Below, piece by piece: positions 32,722 to 44,060 of a stretch of DNA of 64,000 bases (position 1 is its first letter; every line of letters starts with the position of its first letter). The translations under genes were made by a program, and so were the position numbers. The DNA comes from Pseudo-nitzschia pungens (Eukaryota > Bacillariophyta > Bacillariophyceae > Bacillariales > Bacillariaceae): contig CM074764.1 in the NCBI GenBank assembly GCA_037355855.1, positions 868,001 to 932,000 on the forward strand, in the 5' to 3' direction. Below the pieces are notes generated by a model, which was not told where the DNA came from, ran no database searches, and worked only from the letters and a program-made list of their open reading frames with translations.

Positions 32722-34943
32722 CTACTCGCATGGATCCTTGTTGTTGTTGCTGTTGCTGTTGTTGCAAACAACAAGCTCCGGATGGAGGCGGACCAGACCG
32801 CAGTCGACGCAGACGTACGTTCCGTGCTTGCGGCCGCGCCTCTGGCGTGCGAATCTGGCTTTCTGCTCGTTTCTGGCCCGCAACCGCTCGGAGCGCTGCA
32901 TCCGTTGCTCTTGCCTCTGCCGCTGCCGCAGTTGTTTCCACCGAATCGCCGCCGCCGGGGATCGAGCGAGGCGGGTCGAAGAATCTTCGCCGCGGCGATG
33001 GAAGGAGGCGTTGTCGTTGTCGATATTGTCGTTGTCGATATTGTCGTTGTCGACATTGCTGTCCGTGTCGTTGTCCGTGCCGCCGCGGGGAATCGCGTCG
33101 TGACAATTGGTTTTGCATTCGGGACGGTCCACGGGCAGCATGATCTCGCGACAGTGCGGGCAACCCTTTCTCCGGAGAAGCCACTCCCGGACGCAATCGT
33201 GGTGAAAGAAGTGGTTGCAGCTTCCTTCCAGGGGAGAATACGAAACCTCGTCCCCAGCCTCGAATCCTTCCATGCAGATGCTGCAGACGCCGCCGTCGAG
33301 GGGTCCGGATGTCTCCTCCTCGTCCTCGTCGATGTTATCGTTATCGCCATCGCCATCGCCGTCTTTGCTCTCCAAGGGAGGCGATTCTGCGGAACACGTG
33401 GCATGTTCTTCACCGGGAGCAACCCTCGTCGTCGCCGTCGCCTCGAATGCCACAACATCTCTCGCGGTTTGGACCAGACCGATCTTTTCCAACAGCTGCA
33501 TCCGGTCGAGCCGTTGGCACCCAACCCGTATCGATGCCGAAGCCGACTCCGACTCCGACGATGCCTCCGACGGCGACGGCGGCGGGCCCCCGAACGCGCG
33601 GTGGTTGGCGGAAACCGAACCCGAAACCGACCGTTGGTCGTCGCTCGTCGTCGAACGGTCGTCGGTAGAATTCGGAACCAACGATTTGGACGTCGTCGTC
33701 GTCGTCGTCGACGACGACGTGCTGCTGCTGCTGCTGCTGTCGGATCCGCTGCGGGTCGTTTCCGTTTCGAAACTCTCGGCAACGCACAGGGGAGGAACGG
33801 GAACCGGGTCTCGCGGACGCTGCTGGTATTTGTCGCAGCAGCGGTGGTGACAATCGTCGTCGTCGTCGTCGTTGCTGTTGTTGTTGAGATGATTGGGGCA
33901 TCGATAGACGCTGCAGTGGTTGTTGGCGTCATGGCCGTTGCCATTGCCATTGCTGCCATTCCCATCGCGGTAGTCCGGATTGGTGACGAAAGCGGCGAGC
34001 GGACTAACTCCGTTGGGTTGTCGGGCATAGTTTTGGATTCCCTCGCAGAGCGCATCGTGCGGCTGAATGGTCTGCATTAGTAGTGTGACATACCGATGAT
34101 GGCAGCAGGATTCACGATTTTGTATCGAGAATTGCATTGTGGTATTATAGAGTAGCGTACAGGAATGGAATAGAATGGAATGGAATGGAGTGGAGGGGAG
34201 TAAATTTGAGTCCAGTGTTTCAGCAGTCAAAAGGACTCCAATCTGCGCGCGCAACCAACTGAACAGCACCCCAGAGGAAGCCAGTCCCTGCTTGGACGGC
34301 ACTCGATGGGTTGATCTGTTGCTGCATACCGCAAGGGTGTTCCCTCCCTTTCTCAGTCAGTCAGTCACTCACTCACTCAGTCACTCACCTTTCGAATCAT
34401 CCACTTGTCGATGGTCTTGTAGCGCCGCTCCATCAGCTCTTTTTGCTCGGAATCGTAGATCCCCAGTTTTCGCCGACAGTATTCGGTAACCGGCCGATAC
34501 AACAGAACCATCATGTTGAGGCTCAGCACCACGATCATGGCGATCAGGATGCCGATCACGACGACGTTGTAGTCCGTGGTGTGCATGTTTTTTGGGCCGG
34601 GGATACCGACGGGAATGTTGCTGCTCTGGTGAGTGTTGTTGTTGCTGCTGCTGCTGCTACTACTCAGAAGGCCGCTGTTGTCCGGAACCACGGGCACCGA
34701 CGGCACCGCCGAGATCCTCCACGGTGGAAGAACGGATCCCCCGTCGGGAAGCTTGTCGTTTTTTTGTTGCTTGCGATCGAGCGAGTATTCATCGCGGGGC
34801 TCGTGTTCTTCTCGGCCGGGGGTGGAGGAGGGATCACCTCTGCCGCGGCGCAGAAAAAGCCGGGACGGTTGGGGCTCGCTGTGGGTCCGAGACCGCGCAG
34901 AGTTTTCGCCCGCTCCCGCCGAGGAGAGTGCGCGTGGATTCAT
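32722..34943 (-). CDS. Membrane-anchored RING-H2 E3 ubiquitin ligase
   Basis: Two exons, 34943-34389 and 34071-32722, give 634 residues. The intron of 317 nt starts GTGAGT right after codon 185 and ends AATGCAG, phase 0. ATG is at 34943. One transmembrane segment lies near residues 126-148 (NVVVIGILIAMIVVLSLNMMVLL), followed by a juxtamembrane segment RRKLGIYDSEQKELMERRYKTIDKW that spans the splice site. A long Asn/Asp/Ser/Thr-rich region leads to the RING-H2 finger at about 448-492: CSIC, then CNHFFHHDC and CPHC, with the consensus C3H2C3 spacing and the typical tail CREIMLPVD. The C-terminus has a CVDC pair. This is the common diatom arrangement of membrane RING ligases, which hand ubiquitin from an E2 to membrane or secretory-pathway targets; targets are unknown. 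Confidence 0.85.
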
Positions 34944-37055
34944 GGCGTGGTGGCGGTGGCGGTGTTTTCTGAAATGGAGAGGGGATTCTTTTGTTCTTCT
35001 GTGGATGAATGGATGGATGGATTCGATCGTGATGGATGAGCGAGTTAGAAACCGGATGGAATGGATCCCTCGCGTTGTTATTTTGATCGGATAGATGGTT
35101 TCCGGTGAACCACAGGCTCGTCGTGTATGAGACAAGACGTTAGTTGGTTCGTCCGAACGTTGTTAGAACCAATCCGTGGTGTACCTGGTAGGGTACTGGT
35201 ACTCGCAATCGCTGATAACACCTTTGACCGAATTGCAATTTATTCTGTATCCCATTATTATTTCGAAACCGTTGTAAGATTACGCTCTTGTGCAAGAACC
35301 AGTAATCTTACGCACCCCTAGCTAGGTTCCCATGACGAAATAGGTTGCGCTGCCAGTACGAGTCTACATGGGTCCAACGCAAGGAGTGAGTATGTCCCGT
35401 ACCTCTACCGTCAGTGAGTAGTTGCTCGTACCGGTAGGTGAGTGATTGAGTTTGTTGCTCGCTAGGAAGGAATCCTTCGTGTCACCCGTACAGAGGGATG
35501 GACGATCCGGGACATTCACTCCGCACTCGTGGATCGCACCCTCGATCTGTGACTCCTTCCACGATTCTAGGCGCGGATGGCTCGGGAATCGTTGGAATCC
35601 TCGTAGTGAACCGGGGTCCAATTAATAGTATTTATGACCTCTTTGTTAAAGCGTGATACAGTTCAAAAATAGCGCTCCAGCTACTATGGAAAGGAGATCG
35701 TACTAGAAAATTGCACCCGATGCGCGCCATGGGGACAAACTGGACAGTATCTTTGGTTTGCAAGGGGAAAACTCTGTAGCACGTAAGGTTAATTACCCGT
35801 GCTTGTACTTTCAATATACGTGATACTACTTGTACGTTGTACCTATTTCCAATCCAGAGGTCATCATTCTCCATCCAACGATCATTCACAAGATGTCGCG
35901 ACCCTTCTACTCCGATTTTCGAGTGGGTTACGAAGTACGGACGAAGTACACGTACTACTCGCACTATTGTTTTTTTCGATGTTTCAAAAAAGATCGACAT
36001 TCTCGGTATTTTGTACAGGTACAACGTAAGGTACTTCCGAAGTACGAAGTATTTTGGAATACCGGTACATAATTTACCGGTAGGAACCTAAAACGACTAA
36101 TTTACTTAGTAGGTAACCTTATCATGTACGGTGTTGGTATGAATACAATATGCAACTAAAAGAATGAGTACCAGAAAACACGTACAAATCCTACGTGAGC
36201 TCAAAAGGCGCGCGACTAATTTACTTAGTAGGTAACCTTATCATGTAATCTTACGGTAACCTTACCGGTACGTACCTGCGTCAGAAAATTTCAAACCTCT
36301 AATAATAGTACGAGTAACCTTACGTACCAGTAAGTACTGCTAGTGCACTTTATACCTGTACTCTAAAACCGCTGGATCCCATTCCCTTACCAAAAATCAA
36401 TTGGTCCCACCTGCCGATTGATTTTTGCATGATTTTTTTCGGTGTGCACACGCGCTTCAGGACTAATACGGTAGGAATGGACCATACGGTAAGGCTATTC
36501 AGATAGGTTACAGACGACAAGTCTTCGTGTCGGACGCCCGGCAGCAACCTTTCTCGAACGGAGCCCCTGTTCCTTCCTTGATCAATGGGTCCAACCTACT
36601 AGGACCCACGCTCCGCACAAGCTCTTTGGTTCCTTGGGGATCGCTTTGAGTGCTGTTTTCCCGGGAAAGAAGCAGAGAAATTGAATTTGGTGTCGTCCAC
36701 AGCATTCCTTCCGTTTGGCGTTTGTTTTGTTGTTGTTGCCCACCTTTTCGACACCACCAATGAAAACTGACCTGCTGCGTGTGACCAAAACACATTCTTC
36801 CGTGCGAAACGTCTGTAAACTACCTGCAAAAGTCGCTGCGCCTCCGGTCCAAAGAGAAGAGATTGAACACTGATGGAATGCCATGCGGAGATATCAATGC
36901 CGATACAAAGTAGGAAATTCCGACACGAACCCGGGATCGACAACAGACGAGCAAGAGATGGAGCTGGATACGAAATGCAAATCAAAACAAGAGGATCGTG
37001 GTGATTATTGGTAGCGATGTTCGGTGGGTGCTTGATTCCTGTCAATATTACTAAC
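34944..37055. other. Long intergenic region, microsatellites and a direct repeat
   Basis: It includes the promoter of the RING gene and a 35-bp direct repeat at 36094-36128 and 36213-36247, plus GTAACC/GGTAAG words near 36105, 36250 and 36310. Minus-strand open frames at about 36600-36880 contain a short stretch (LLFGPEAQRLLQVVYRRFARKNVFW) that may be a further exon of the gene called at 37056-37210. Confidence 0.4.
36094..36247 (+). repeat. 35-bp direct repeat, two copies 119 bp apart
   Basis: The same 35 bases, beginning CGACTAATTTACTTAGTAGG and ending TATCATGTA, occur at 36094-36128 and 36213-36247 without mismatch. Both contain GGTAACCTTA. Confidence 0.9.
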
Positions 37056-37210
37056 CTAGTAGAATTTTGCTGGCTGAGACATGATTGGGCTCGGCTGAGG
37101 TTCGACCACCGTGGGGATTCATTGGGCCAACGCTTGACCTTGTACACATGACGATCAAACAAGGGTTGATTTTCGCGATCCGGATCCAACCCGTCGAGCT
37201 CGTACCGCAT
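37056..37210 (-). CDS. Candidate first exon of an unidentified multi-exon gene
   Basis: ATG at 37210 opens a stretch with protein-like composition, MRYELDGLDPDRENQPLFDR, then a basic-aromatic segment (VYKVKRWPNESPRW). It ends at a good donor AG/GTTAGT after 37056, 51 codons plus two bases. A possible later exon with RLLQVVYRRFARKNVFW lies near 36860-36790, before another donor-like AG/GTCAGT. I could not build a complete in-frame model, so this is a partial call of an unknown gene. Confidence 0.3.
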
Positions 37211-37664
37211 CGTTTGGTGCAACTTTAGACCAATACGTACCTAGTACCATAGGTTTGCACGCTGCCAGGCATTTGGAGACAGTTCACGGTGGAGAAAAAA
37301 CAAGATGAGCGTGGACAAGGTGGGGTAAGGAGAAAGGCCATCAGATTTCGAAACAAAACAGGTTAACTCTACGCTTTTGTCATTGAGAAGCGCGATAACG
37401 ATGTTTGTTCGTGAATATACTGAGAAGCCGTTCCCAGAACTGAATATTTTAAGGTAAGTTGAAACACGTACACTATGCAATTCAAATGGAAACAGAGATG
37501 TCGGGGGTTCTTGTAATGATGCTACCTACTGTAGTTCTTTTTTATATGAGCGATTTATTTCTTCTCAACAATACGTTGACTTCTGACATGGATTGTATTC
37601 ATGACTCGTGGTCCGTGCAGTCCGTCTTCAGTCTGTCGCACGTCGAACACTTCATTTCGTTATG
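37211..37664. other. Intergenic region, no gene seen
   Basis: Short spacer upstream of the candidate exon and downstream of the P450 stop. Nothing else is visible. Confidence 0.35.
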
Positions 37665-39875
37665 TCATTGAACATGATTGCGGGCTCTCACTTTCATTGG
37701 CAGAAGGTCCGAGGGATTCTGCACGACGGCCACGATTGATGGAGATACTTCGTAGTCCTCGGAGATTAGTTCGAACGACAACTTATGAATGAGGCAAGCC
37801 AGCAAGATGACACCTTCTTCTATTGCCAGCTTCTTTCCGACGCAATTTCGAGCGCCAGCCGCGAATGCAAGGAAGGCATCGCGGTTAGCCGGTGGGATGG
37901 CCTCGTCCTGTAGTTCTTTCTCGTCCTTGATGCCGTTGCTGCCTGTTCTTTCCCGACAATAATTGGTAGTTCTGTGTTCCGGATTTTGGTCCTCGCCCCC
38001 GTAGCTTGCGTGCGCCGGTCGTACTTCCCATCGACTCGTACTGGAATCACAGTTGCTATTTTCGTTCTGTTCGCTACCCGCGCCTTTCTGTCGCTTTCGT
38101 CGCACCCATCGCTCCGGAATCATGTCATTGGGGCGAGGATAATTGAGCTCGGATCGTTGGATGCTCCAAATGGGCAACACGACCATTTGTCCCTCACCAA
38201 ATGTAACGGTCTTTGAGTTGGTGTTACTTTTGCTCATGGTTTCATTGTCTGCAGAACCACACGAGTCCCTGTTGCTTCCATTGATGCTTATCGCCACGGG
38301 TTTCTCTATCGTCCGAAACGTTGAAGGTGCCGGCGGGAAAAGGCGCAAGGATTCGAGCATCACTGCCTTTGTGTAGGGCAACTCGTCCAGTCCCGGCGGT
38401 AGTTGACCTCCTACCTTCTCGTAATTGCCCAGCACAGCATCCACTTCGGCGAGGCACTTTGCTCGTTTGGATGGATTCTTAGCCAGTAAATATAGGCCAT
38501 AGCTAACAGCGATGCTCGTAGTGTCGTAGCCGCCAAACAAAATGGTCATCAAAACGTCTCCCAGTGCCTCATCGTGGTACGAATCAGCGAACTTTTCATC
38601 TCCGGCCTGCCTGGCCTTGGCGTTTTCGGAATCTGCAGCGTTGACGAGATTTGTCAACAAATCATGTTCGTCGTGGTTGGAACTCTCGCCGACATCATCT
38701 CCCAACCGGTTTTCTTGCTTTCTCGCAATTCGTGCCCGAGTTTGGGAAATTTGCGTTGAGATGAAGGTCCGGATGAGTTTTCGTTGTTTGTTGTAATTTC
38801 GATTGGTCCTCGTCGGTATGCCGTACAGAAACGAAAAGGGATCCCAAGGCCGCTTGAGACGACGGGTGAATTCCATTGTAAGTCCGTCAAAGGCGGACGC
38901 AATGGGAGACAGTTCCAAATTGCGGGTGCAGCCAAAGTCGACTCCGTTGCTGCGGAGGGCAACCGCTGCAAAGATATCAATCGCGGCCATCTTCAGAAGG
39001 GGTAAGACCAGAACGGTACGATCAGTATTAGAGCCTTCTTGCACAACAGATGATTGGGCGATGGGAGGACTGCACATTTTTATAGAGCTGATGTTGCGCT
39101 TGTCGCCATTGTATCCGTCGTCGTCATCATCGCTAATGCTGCTTTCGTCTTCTACAAGAGGAGTTCTTGCTCTTGCAAAACTTTGCGACTCTAAACACGA
39201 AGGCTCTGGCTGGTTTTGCAGCCGAATCAGGGACTCGACTAGCGTGTTTCCGATTAGATAAATGTGAGGCCTGGATTGTTTGATGATTTCCAATGTGAAG
39301 GATTTGTGAACGGCGTTGCGATAATGGCGCCAATCCTTTTTCATGAGGGACAATAGGGTTCTGGATCCCAGAAACATTCGAGTGTGCTTGTTGACAAGCC
39401 AGGTCTGCCTACGGTAGCTGCTTGATAGCATGATCTTCTTGGCATCCCTGCCTCTCAAAAGAGAAACCACGGGAATGTTGAAAAACCAATAGGAAGCCAT
39501 GCCCGTCTCGCGGTCGGCGTATTCGCAGTGAACCAGCCGGTATCCGCGCACAAAATCGAAATCTCTACCGCCCCGCAATATTGAAAGATGGCCCACCAAC
39601 CAGTGCGCGCCAGGGCATGACGGGAACCCGGGTACGACTTCCGTCCGACTCGTATTCTCCAGGATAGCTCTTATCGTTTGACGAACCTTTTGGTACAGGC
39701 ACAGAGCAAGCCCGACGAATATTGCCCATCGGATGGTGGCTGCTCGATCAATTGCTCCTGACTTGACGGCGTCGATCCCATCGTTCGAGCACTCGCCACT
39801 GTTAGAGAGTAAATTGCAAGCAGTGACTGATAGGGTTGCCGACACTGCGACGATGAATGCTATCCTGCCAATCAT
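37665..39875 (-). CDS. Cytochrome P450 monooxygenase
   Basis: ATG at 39875, stop at 37665, 736 residues with no intron. The N-terminus has hydrophobic segments (IAFIVAVSATLSVTAC and WAIFVGLALCLY) for ER or plastid-envelope membrane insertion, then a proline-containing start of the catalytic domain (VVPGFPSCPGAHWLVGHL). Diagnostic P450 motifs occur in order: I-helix GGYDTTS, K-helix ESLRLFPP (ExxR), PERW, and the heme-binding loop FAAGARNCVGKKLAIEE with the axial Cys at about 678. The protein is longer than the usual 500 residues because of Ser/Asn/Asp-rich insertions after the F/G region and before the PERW and heme motifs. The pattern is nearest to CYP4/CYP97-type sequences, which hydroxylate fatty acids or carotenoids, but I would not assign a subfamily or substrate from motif alone. 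Confidence 0.93.
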   Translation of the reverse strand: MIGRIAFIVAVSATLSVTACNLLSNSGECSNDGIDAVKSGAIDRAATIRWAIFVGLALCLYQKVRQTIRAILENTSRTEVVPGFPSCPGAHWLVGHLSILRGGRDFDFVRGYRLVHCEYADRETGMASYWFFNIPVVSLLRGRDAKKIMLSSSYRRQTWLVNKHTRMFLGSRTLLSLMKKDWRHYRNAVHKSFTLEIIKQSRPHIYLIGNTLVESLIRLQNQPEPSCLESQSFARARTPLVEDESSISDDDDDGYNGDKRNISSIKMCSPPIAQSSVVQEGSNTDRTVLVLPLLKMAAIDIFAAVALRSNGVDFGCTRNLELSPIASAFDGLTMEFTRRLKRPWDPFSFLYGIPTRTNRNYNKQRKLIRTFISTQISQTRARIARKQENRLGDDVGESSNHDEHDLLTNLVNAADSENAKARQAGDEKFADSYHDEALGDVLMTILFGGYDTTSIAVSYGLYLLAKNPSKRAKCLAEVDAVLGNYEKVGGQLPPGLDELPYTKAVMLESLRLFPPAPSTFRTIEKPVAISINGSNRDSCGSADNETMSKSNTNSKTVTFGEGQMVVLPIWSIQRSELNYPRPNDMIPERWVRRKRQKGAGSEQNENSNCDSSTSRWEVRPAHASYGGEDQNPEHRTTNYCRERTGSNGIKDEKELQDEAIPPANRDAFLAFAAGARNCVGKKLAIEEGVILLACLIHKLSFELISEDYEVSPSIVAVVQNPSDLLPMKVRARNHVQ

Positions 39876-41477
39876 TTCCTTCCCACTCAGAAGTCAATTT
39901 GTGGTATCAGGGCTCTTCTGTTTGCTTTGAAGATGATGTGCGCTGTCTCAATCGCAACTAAACGTATAATAATCGGTGACAGAAAAACTACTGTAAACAA
40001 TGAGGAGCTTCACAGAAGAGAAGTGCTGAAGCGTCGAAAAATTTGAAATCAGGCGAAAATAACACGAACAGATCCCACACTTCGGGTTTCCATGCAATAT
40101 GCAATACCTGAAATAATGTACCAACAAAATGAGAGAGAAGGAAGTTATGGAAAACAACACGGATCAATCAGGTCTCCGGAAAGAAAGAATGATTGGAAGG
40201 AAAATTGGATGAAGAATACGTGTTGTCATTTATTAAGCCTTTTAGAAATAAGAAGAACAAAATTCATCGATGGGCTTTGAATTAGTCATCCCAATTATTT
40301 TGCAATCTTGGCGTTGAACCATAAAGAAGGATGTGATTGAAAATGGGAGATACATACAATTCGTACTTTCAAATTTGTTTAACGCACGCTCCTTTTTTGA
40401 CATAACAGGAGCTGATGAAAAGAACGGAAGACTGCATTATATCAACAGAACCCGTACGGTATTTTCTTCTTAACCCTCTTAAAAATTAAAAGTCGTGTGA
40501 AAATATGCTACTAGACATAATGTTTTTCCATCTTTTTAGTTTGATAAAGTGTCATTGAGCATCGCACGCAGCAAATACGATCGAAAACACACATTGTTGA
40601 TATAACTGGAAAACTGAGATACATTGTATCATCCCATTCGATCTGTACGATTCCTTTTCAAAGTACAAAACGAGACAAGATATGGGTGAGGCTTACTTCG
40701 AGTATTTCCTAAAACAATGAGTTTCACGATTACGAGTTCCCGTGTAGTACTATAGTCTTTCTATTTACGGTAAGGTTATTCAGCTTTTCGTGCGCACGAG
40801 GCATCCAATACCGTTCTGTAAACTTACGTAAAGCTTATGAGTAAGGTTAACTTAAGGCTTACTTGTACCGGTACGTATTATCCTCATTATTCATTATCTT
40901 CTCTCATCGCTCGTCACCAGTCATTTTTTTAATCTCAAGAATCAATCATACATATGGCTATCGGTATGTAAGTAGTACGGTAAGAATACGTTCAATGTTG
41001 TACGAAGTAAGTAGTGAGTAACCTTCCGGTTCCTACCGGTAACCTTAGTTGTCACGAAGCATGATTAAAATCTTACGCATGTGAGTCCTGGAACTCGTAG
41101 TCCCGGGTACGTACCTGTACGGTACCGATAGGCACTGGCGGTTCGCCGTGAATTACTCCGTACGCACTACTGTACTAGTATTAGTAGTACGTAGTACCTC
41201 ACAAAATTCGACAAACTCTCTGGAAGCGGTAACCTTACTTGTAGATAAAATACTACGAAGTAGTAATTAACCTTACTCGTAATACAAGTAAATTTACCTT
41301 ACCGGCACGACGTAAACAATCAACGTATCGCATTATTATTGCTGTCGGCAACCAAGTGGGTTTCCTGTTTCCTGTTTCCATCGACCTTCTGCCGAGTTGT
41401 TACAACTTTGTTTTGATTTCGCATGATTTCGTGCGAAAGAACACGAAGGAGAATCATTACTTTTGACAACTACAAGG
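39876..41477. other. Long intergenic region, no gene seen
   Basis: The first 600 bases are AT-rich and featureless. From about 40740 to 41310 the sequence is dense in GGTAAGGTTA/GTAACCTTA, TACCGGTA and TACGTA words. The last bases form the leader of the gene at 41478. Confidence 0.45.
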
Positions 41478-43214
41478 ATGGACATCCACGAGGACGAGCA
41501 TACCTCCGCACAGATTCACCGAATCGACATCGATTTTCTGGAGAAGGAATCTGCAACGGTAACGGAGACTTCGGCCTCCTGTAGCAGCATCAGCGGCAGC
41601 AGTGATGACCCCAGCACGGGAAGCACGTGCAGCAGCGATCTGGCCCTCTGCGACGTTTTGGGTTTGCCGTCGCTGGCCGGAATGGTCATGGACGAAGAAG
41701 AAGAGGAGGAGGAGGATTGCCACGGCAGCAACAGCAGCAACCACAACATCAACATCAACATCAACATCAACAACACCCGTGAAATCCAACGACACCGACA
41801 TCCTTGGAAACAGCGAATATCAATTCCTCGCCGCATCGATCTGCCCGCTACCAACGGGGTGTCCCGAAAAGGCTATGCCCCCGAGGATTGCCTGGCGTAC
41901 GAGATTCCCAACATCTTGTCGCGGGACGAATGCCTGGAATTGATATCGGTGGCGGCCAACTCGCACCTGCGGCCGAATGAAAATGCGAATTCTAATTCGA
42001 ATTCGTCGCCATCGGCAGAGGGATCCGAACAGTCACCTTCTTCTTCTTCCGACGCCTTTCGGTACATTACGCACGCGGTGCACACGGCCCCGGACGGTCG
42101 CACCAAATTCCGAGTAAAGCTGGACCGCCCCAATCCGCACAAACTCGCCGTCTTTCGGCACGAATCCTGGGTGAAAACCCTCTGGGATCGACTGCGCCCG
42201 CTGTTGCTCTCGCCGCGACGCGAACCATTGTCGACATCCTCGTCGCCGTCGTCCTCGTCGTCTTCCCCGGGTCTCTCGGACGCCCTTCGAAACCTTGTGC
42301 GCCGCGAGTCGCTGCTGGCACCCCCCGTGGGCCTCAATCCGCGGCTTCGGGTCCTCCGGTATGACGCCTCGGACAAGGACGAATTCAAGGGCCATTTCGA
42401 TGCCACAACCGAAGTCCATCCGGATCCGGGAGGAGTCGGTCGGTCCAAGACCAGCTTCCTGACGGTCCTGTTGTACCTGAACGACGGCGGCGGGGAATGC
42501 TTCGATGGGGGTGAAACGGAGTTTTTGTCCCAGCACGACGAGAAGGTGCACCTGCCTTCCGCGACGCGGGAAGCAGCAATAGCAACAGCACCATTGGGAA
42601 AAAGTGGCGCCAGCACCAACATCACCACCACCACCAGCAGCCACCGGCAACACCAAAGAACCACGCTCGTCAGTCCCCGTGCCGGATCGGTGGTCGTCTT
42701 CGAGCACGATCTCTTTCATCGCGGCCGACCCCTGGAATGGGGAACCAAGTACGTCCTGCGGACCGACGTCCTCTTTACGGACCACGATCCGGACGCCGCT
42801 CGGCAGACACCCGCGAAAGGAGCGCAGCGTGCCTCGGACAAGGGGGCCACGAAGAAGACGAACGGTGCGTTGTTGCTTTCGACCGTCGAGGACGTCCTCC
42901 TTCGCACACGCGAGGAATGGCCGGACGGCGATAGCGACGGCGATGGTGATTTTGCAAAAATCGGCCTCCTTGACAAGGTGCTCCGCAGGGCCCTGACGGA
43001 CGGGATGGGATTCGGGGACGATCTCCACGACGTGACCATCGAGTGCCTTTGCGCTGCCGGGCGTTCCGCGCTGTCCGTCATGCTGAACGAACACATCGGG
43101 AATGATGCCGATTGTCGTGGTCGGCAACAGCAAGAAAAGAAGAACGATGCCCCAACGAGGATCGTGGATCGGTTTTTGGACGTTGCCTTTGAGGCGCTCC
43201 GACAGGCACAATGA
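41478..43214 (+). CDS. 2-oxoglutarate/Fe(II)-dependent oxygenase, prolyl-4-hydroxylase-like
   Basis: ATG at 41478, TGA ending at 43214, 578 residues, no intron. After an acidic, Ser/Asn-rich N-terminus the domain begins AYEIPNILSRDECLELISVA, typical of the P4H-alpha/2OG-oxygenase fold. The iron ligands are visible: H306-x-D308 in FKGHFDATTEVHP and a distal His at 414 in VVVFEHDLFHRGRPL. A following basic Arg in YVLRTDVLF should bind 2-oxoglutarate. Strand LTVLLYLND and FDGGETEFL lie between. Insertions of Ser/Asn and Thr/His repeats split the fold. The C-terminal 150 residues form an extra mostly helical region. The reaction would be hydroxylation of a protein or small molecule with release of succinate and CO2; the substrate is unknown. 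A second oxygenase of this superfamily lies at 46515-48043. Confidence 0.85.
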   Translation: MDIHEDEHTSAQIHRIDIDFLEKESATVTETSASCSSISGSSDDPSTGSTCSSDLALCDVLGLPSLAGMVMDEEEEEEEDCHGSNSSNHNININININNTREIQRHRHPWKQRISIPRRIDLPATNGVSRKGYAPEDCLAYEIPNILSRDECLELISVAANSHLRPNENANSNSNSSPSAEGSEQSPSSSSDAFRYITHAVHTAPDGRTKFRVKLDRPNPHKLAVFRHESWVKTLWDRLRPLLLSPRREPLSTSSSPSSSSSSPGLSDALRNLVRRESLLAPPVGLNPRLRVLRYDASDKDEFKGHFDATTEVHPDPGGVGRSKTSFLTVLLYLNDGGGECFDGGETEFLSQHDEKVHLPSATREAAIATAPLGKSGASTNITTTTSSHRQHQRTTLVSPRAGSVVVFEHDLFHRGRPLEWGTKYVLRTDVLFTDHDPDAARQTPAKGAQRASDKGATKKTNGALLLSTVEDVLLRTREEWPDGDSDGDGDFAKIGLLDKVLRRALTDGMGFGDDLHDVTIECLCAAGRSALSVMLNEHIGNDADCRGRQQQEKKNDAPTRIVDRFLDVAFEALRQAQ

Positions 43215-43989
43215 GCGAGGTCAGGCAAGGCATGGCGAGGCGAGGGCGAGGCGAGACAATGCACGACACTACGGTTTTGTGCGTACGTGCCTAAGTGCGT
43301 GCATGGAATCTCCCAAAACCCATCGAGATGGCGAGGGATCGAGTGGAGAAACGGAAGAGAGGACCACTCTATCCCCCTCCCCCCGACGCATGCTTTGCGT
43401 TGCGAGGTCAGCGTCTTTCGCGCGAATGAAACGAATTGTCTTTCCCTGCGTACCGTCCATCTAGACTCGCGTACTCATCGTCGGACTCTCCAGGAAATAG
43501 GCGTTTTTTTTTTTTCGGACCAATGGATGGATTGTGTTACTGTCTTCCCCAACGCCTTTTGTTCGTGGAGGAATTCGACAACGAACCTTCTTACACTGCT
43601 ACCGGGCGGAAGTGACTTGCCACAGCACTCTTTGTCACTCTTTGGAACACTGTCAACGATCGATCGAACAAAGGAACGAACAAAATGAGCCCATCCATCC
43701 ATGCTGTGAACCAAGGTGACGGTTGCGGATTGATTTTGCGTAGGCCTCCGCCTTCTTGTGCTGGAGCAAGTGCCATACCTCAAGGTTTGGGCAATCCCCG
43801 GAAGGGTGAAACGTGATAGTAGTGACTATGATATTAAAAACTAGGAATCCATGGGAAGAATCGCTAGCTCTGATTTCATCTCCTTGATCCAACGGACAGT
43901 AAGCTATGTTGGTGAAAAAAGAACTTTCATCGGATGCATTTGTCTGTATGCATAGCGAGCTTGTGGAGTGCTTCCAAACCAAGAAAAAA
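43215..43989. other. Intergenic region before tRNA-Gly
   Basis: GGCGAGGCGAGG repeats follow the stop codon, and a T11 run occurs at 43505. No gene is seen. Confidence 0.4.
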
Positions 43990-44060
43990 TGCTTTGTCTG
44001 GGAATCGAACCCAGGACATCTGCTTGGAAGGCAGATATTTTACCACTAAACTAACAAAGC
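43990..44060 (-). tRNA. tRNA-Gly(UCC)
   Basis: On the minus strand the acceptor GCTTTGT pairs with ACAAAGC. The anticodon loop is CTTCCAA, and the T arm is CTGGG-TTCGATT-CCCAG. It is 71 nt, with no intron. Confidence 0.95.

Noticed and set aside
32782..34080. 432-codon plus-strand frame opposite the RING gene
   Set aside because: Antisense of a clear RING-H2 ligase.
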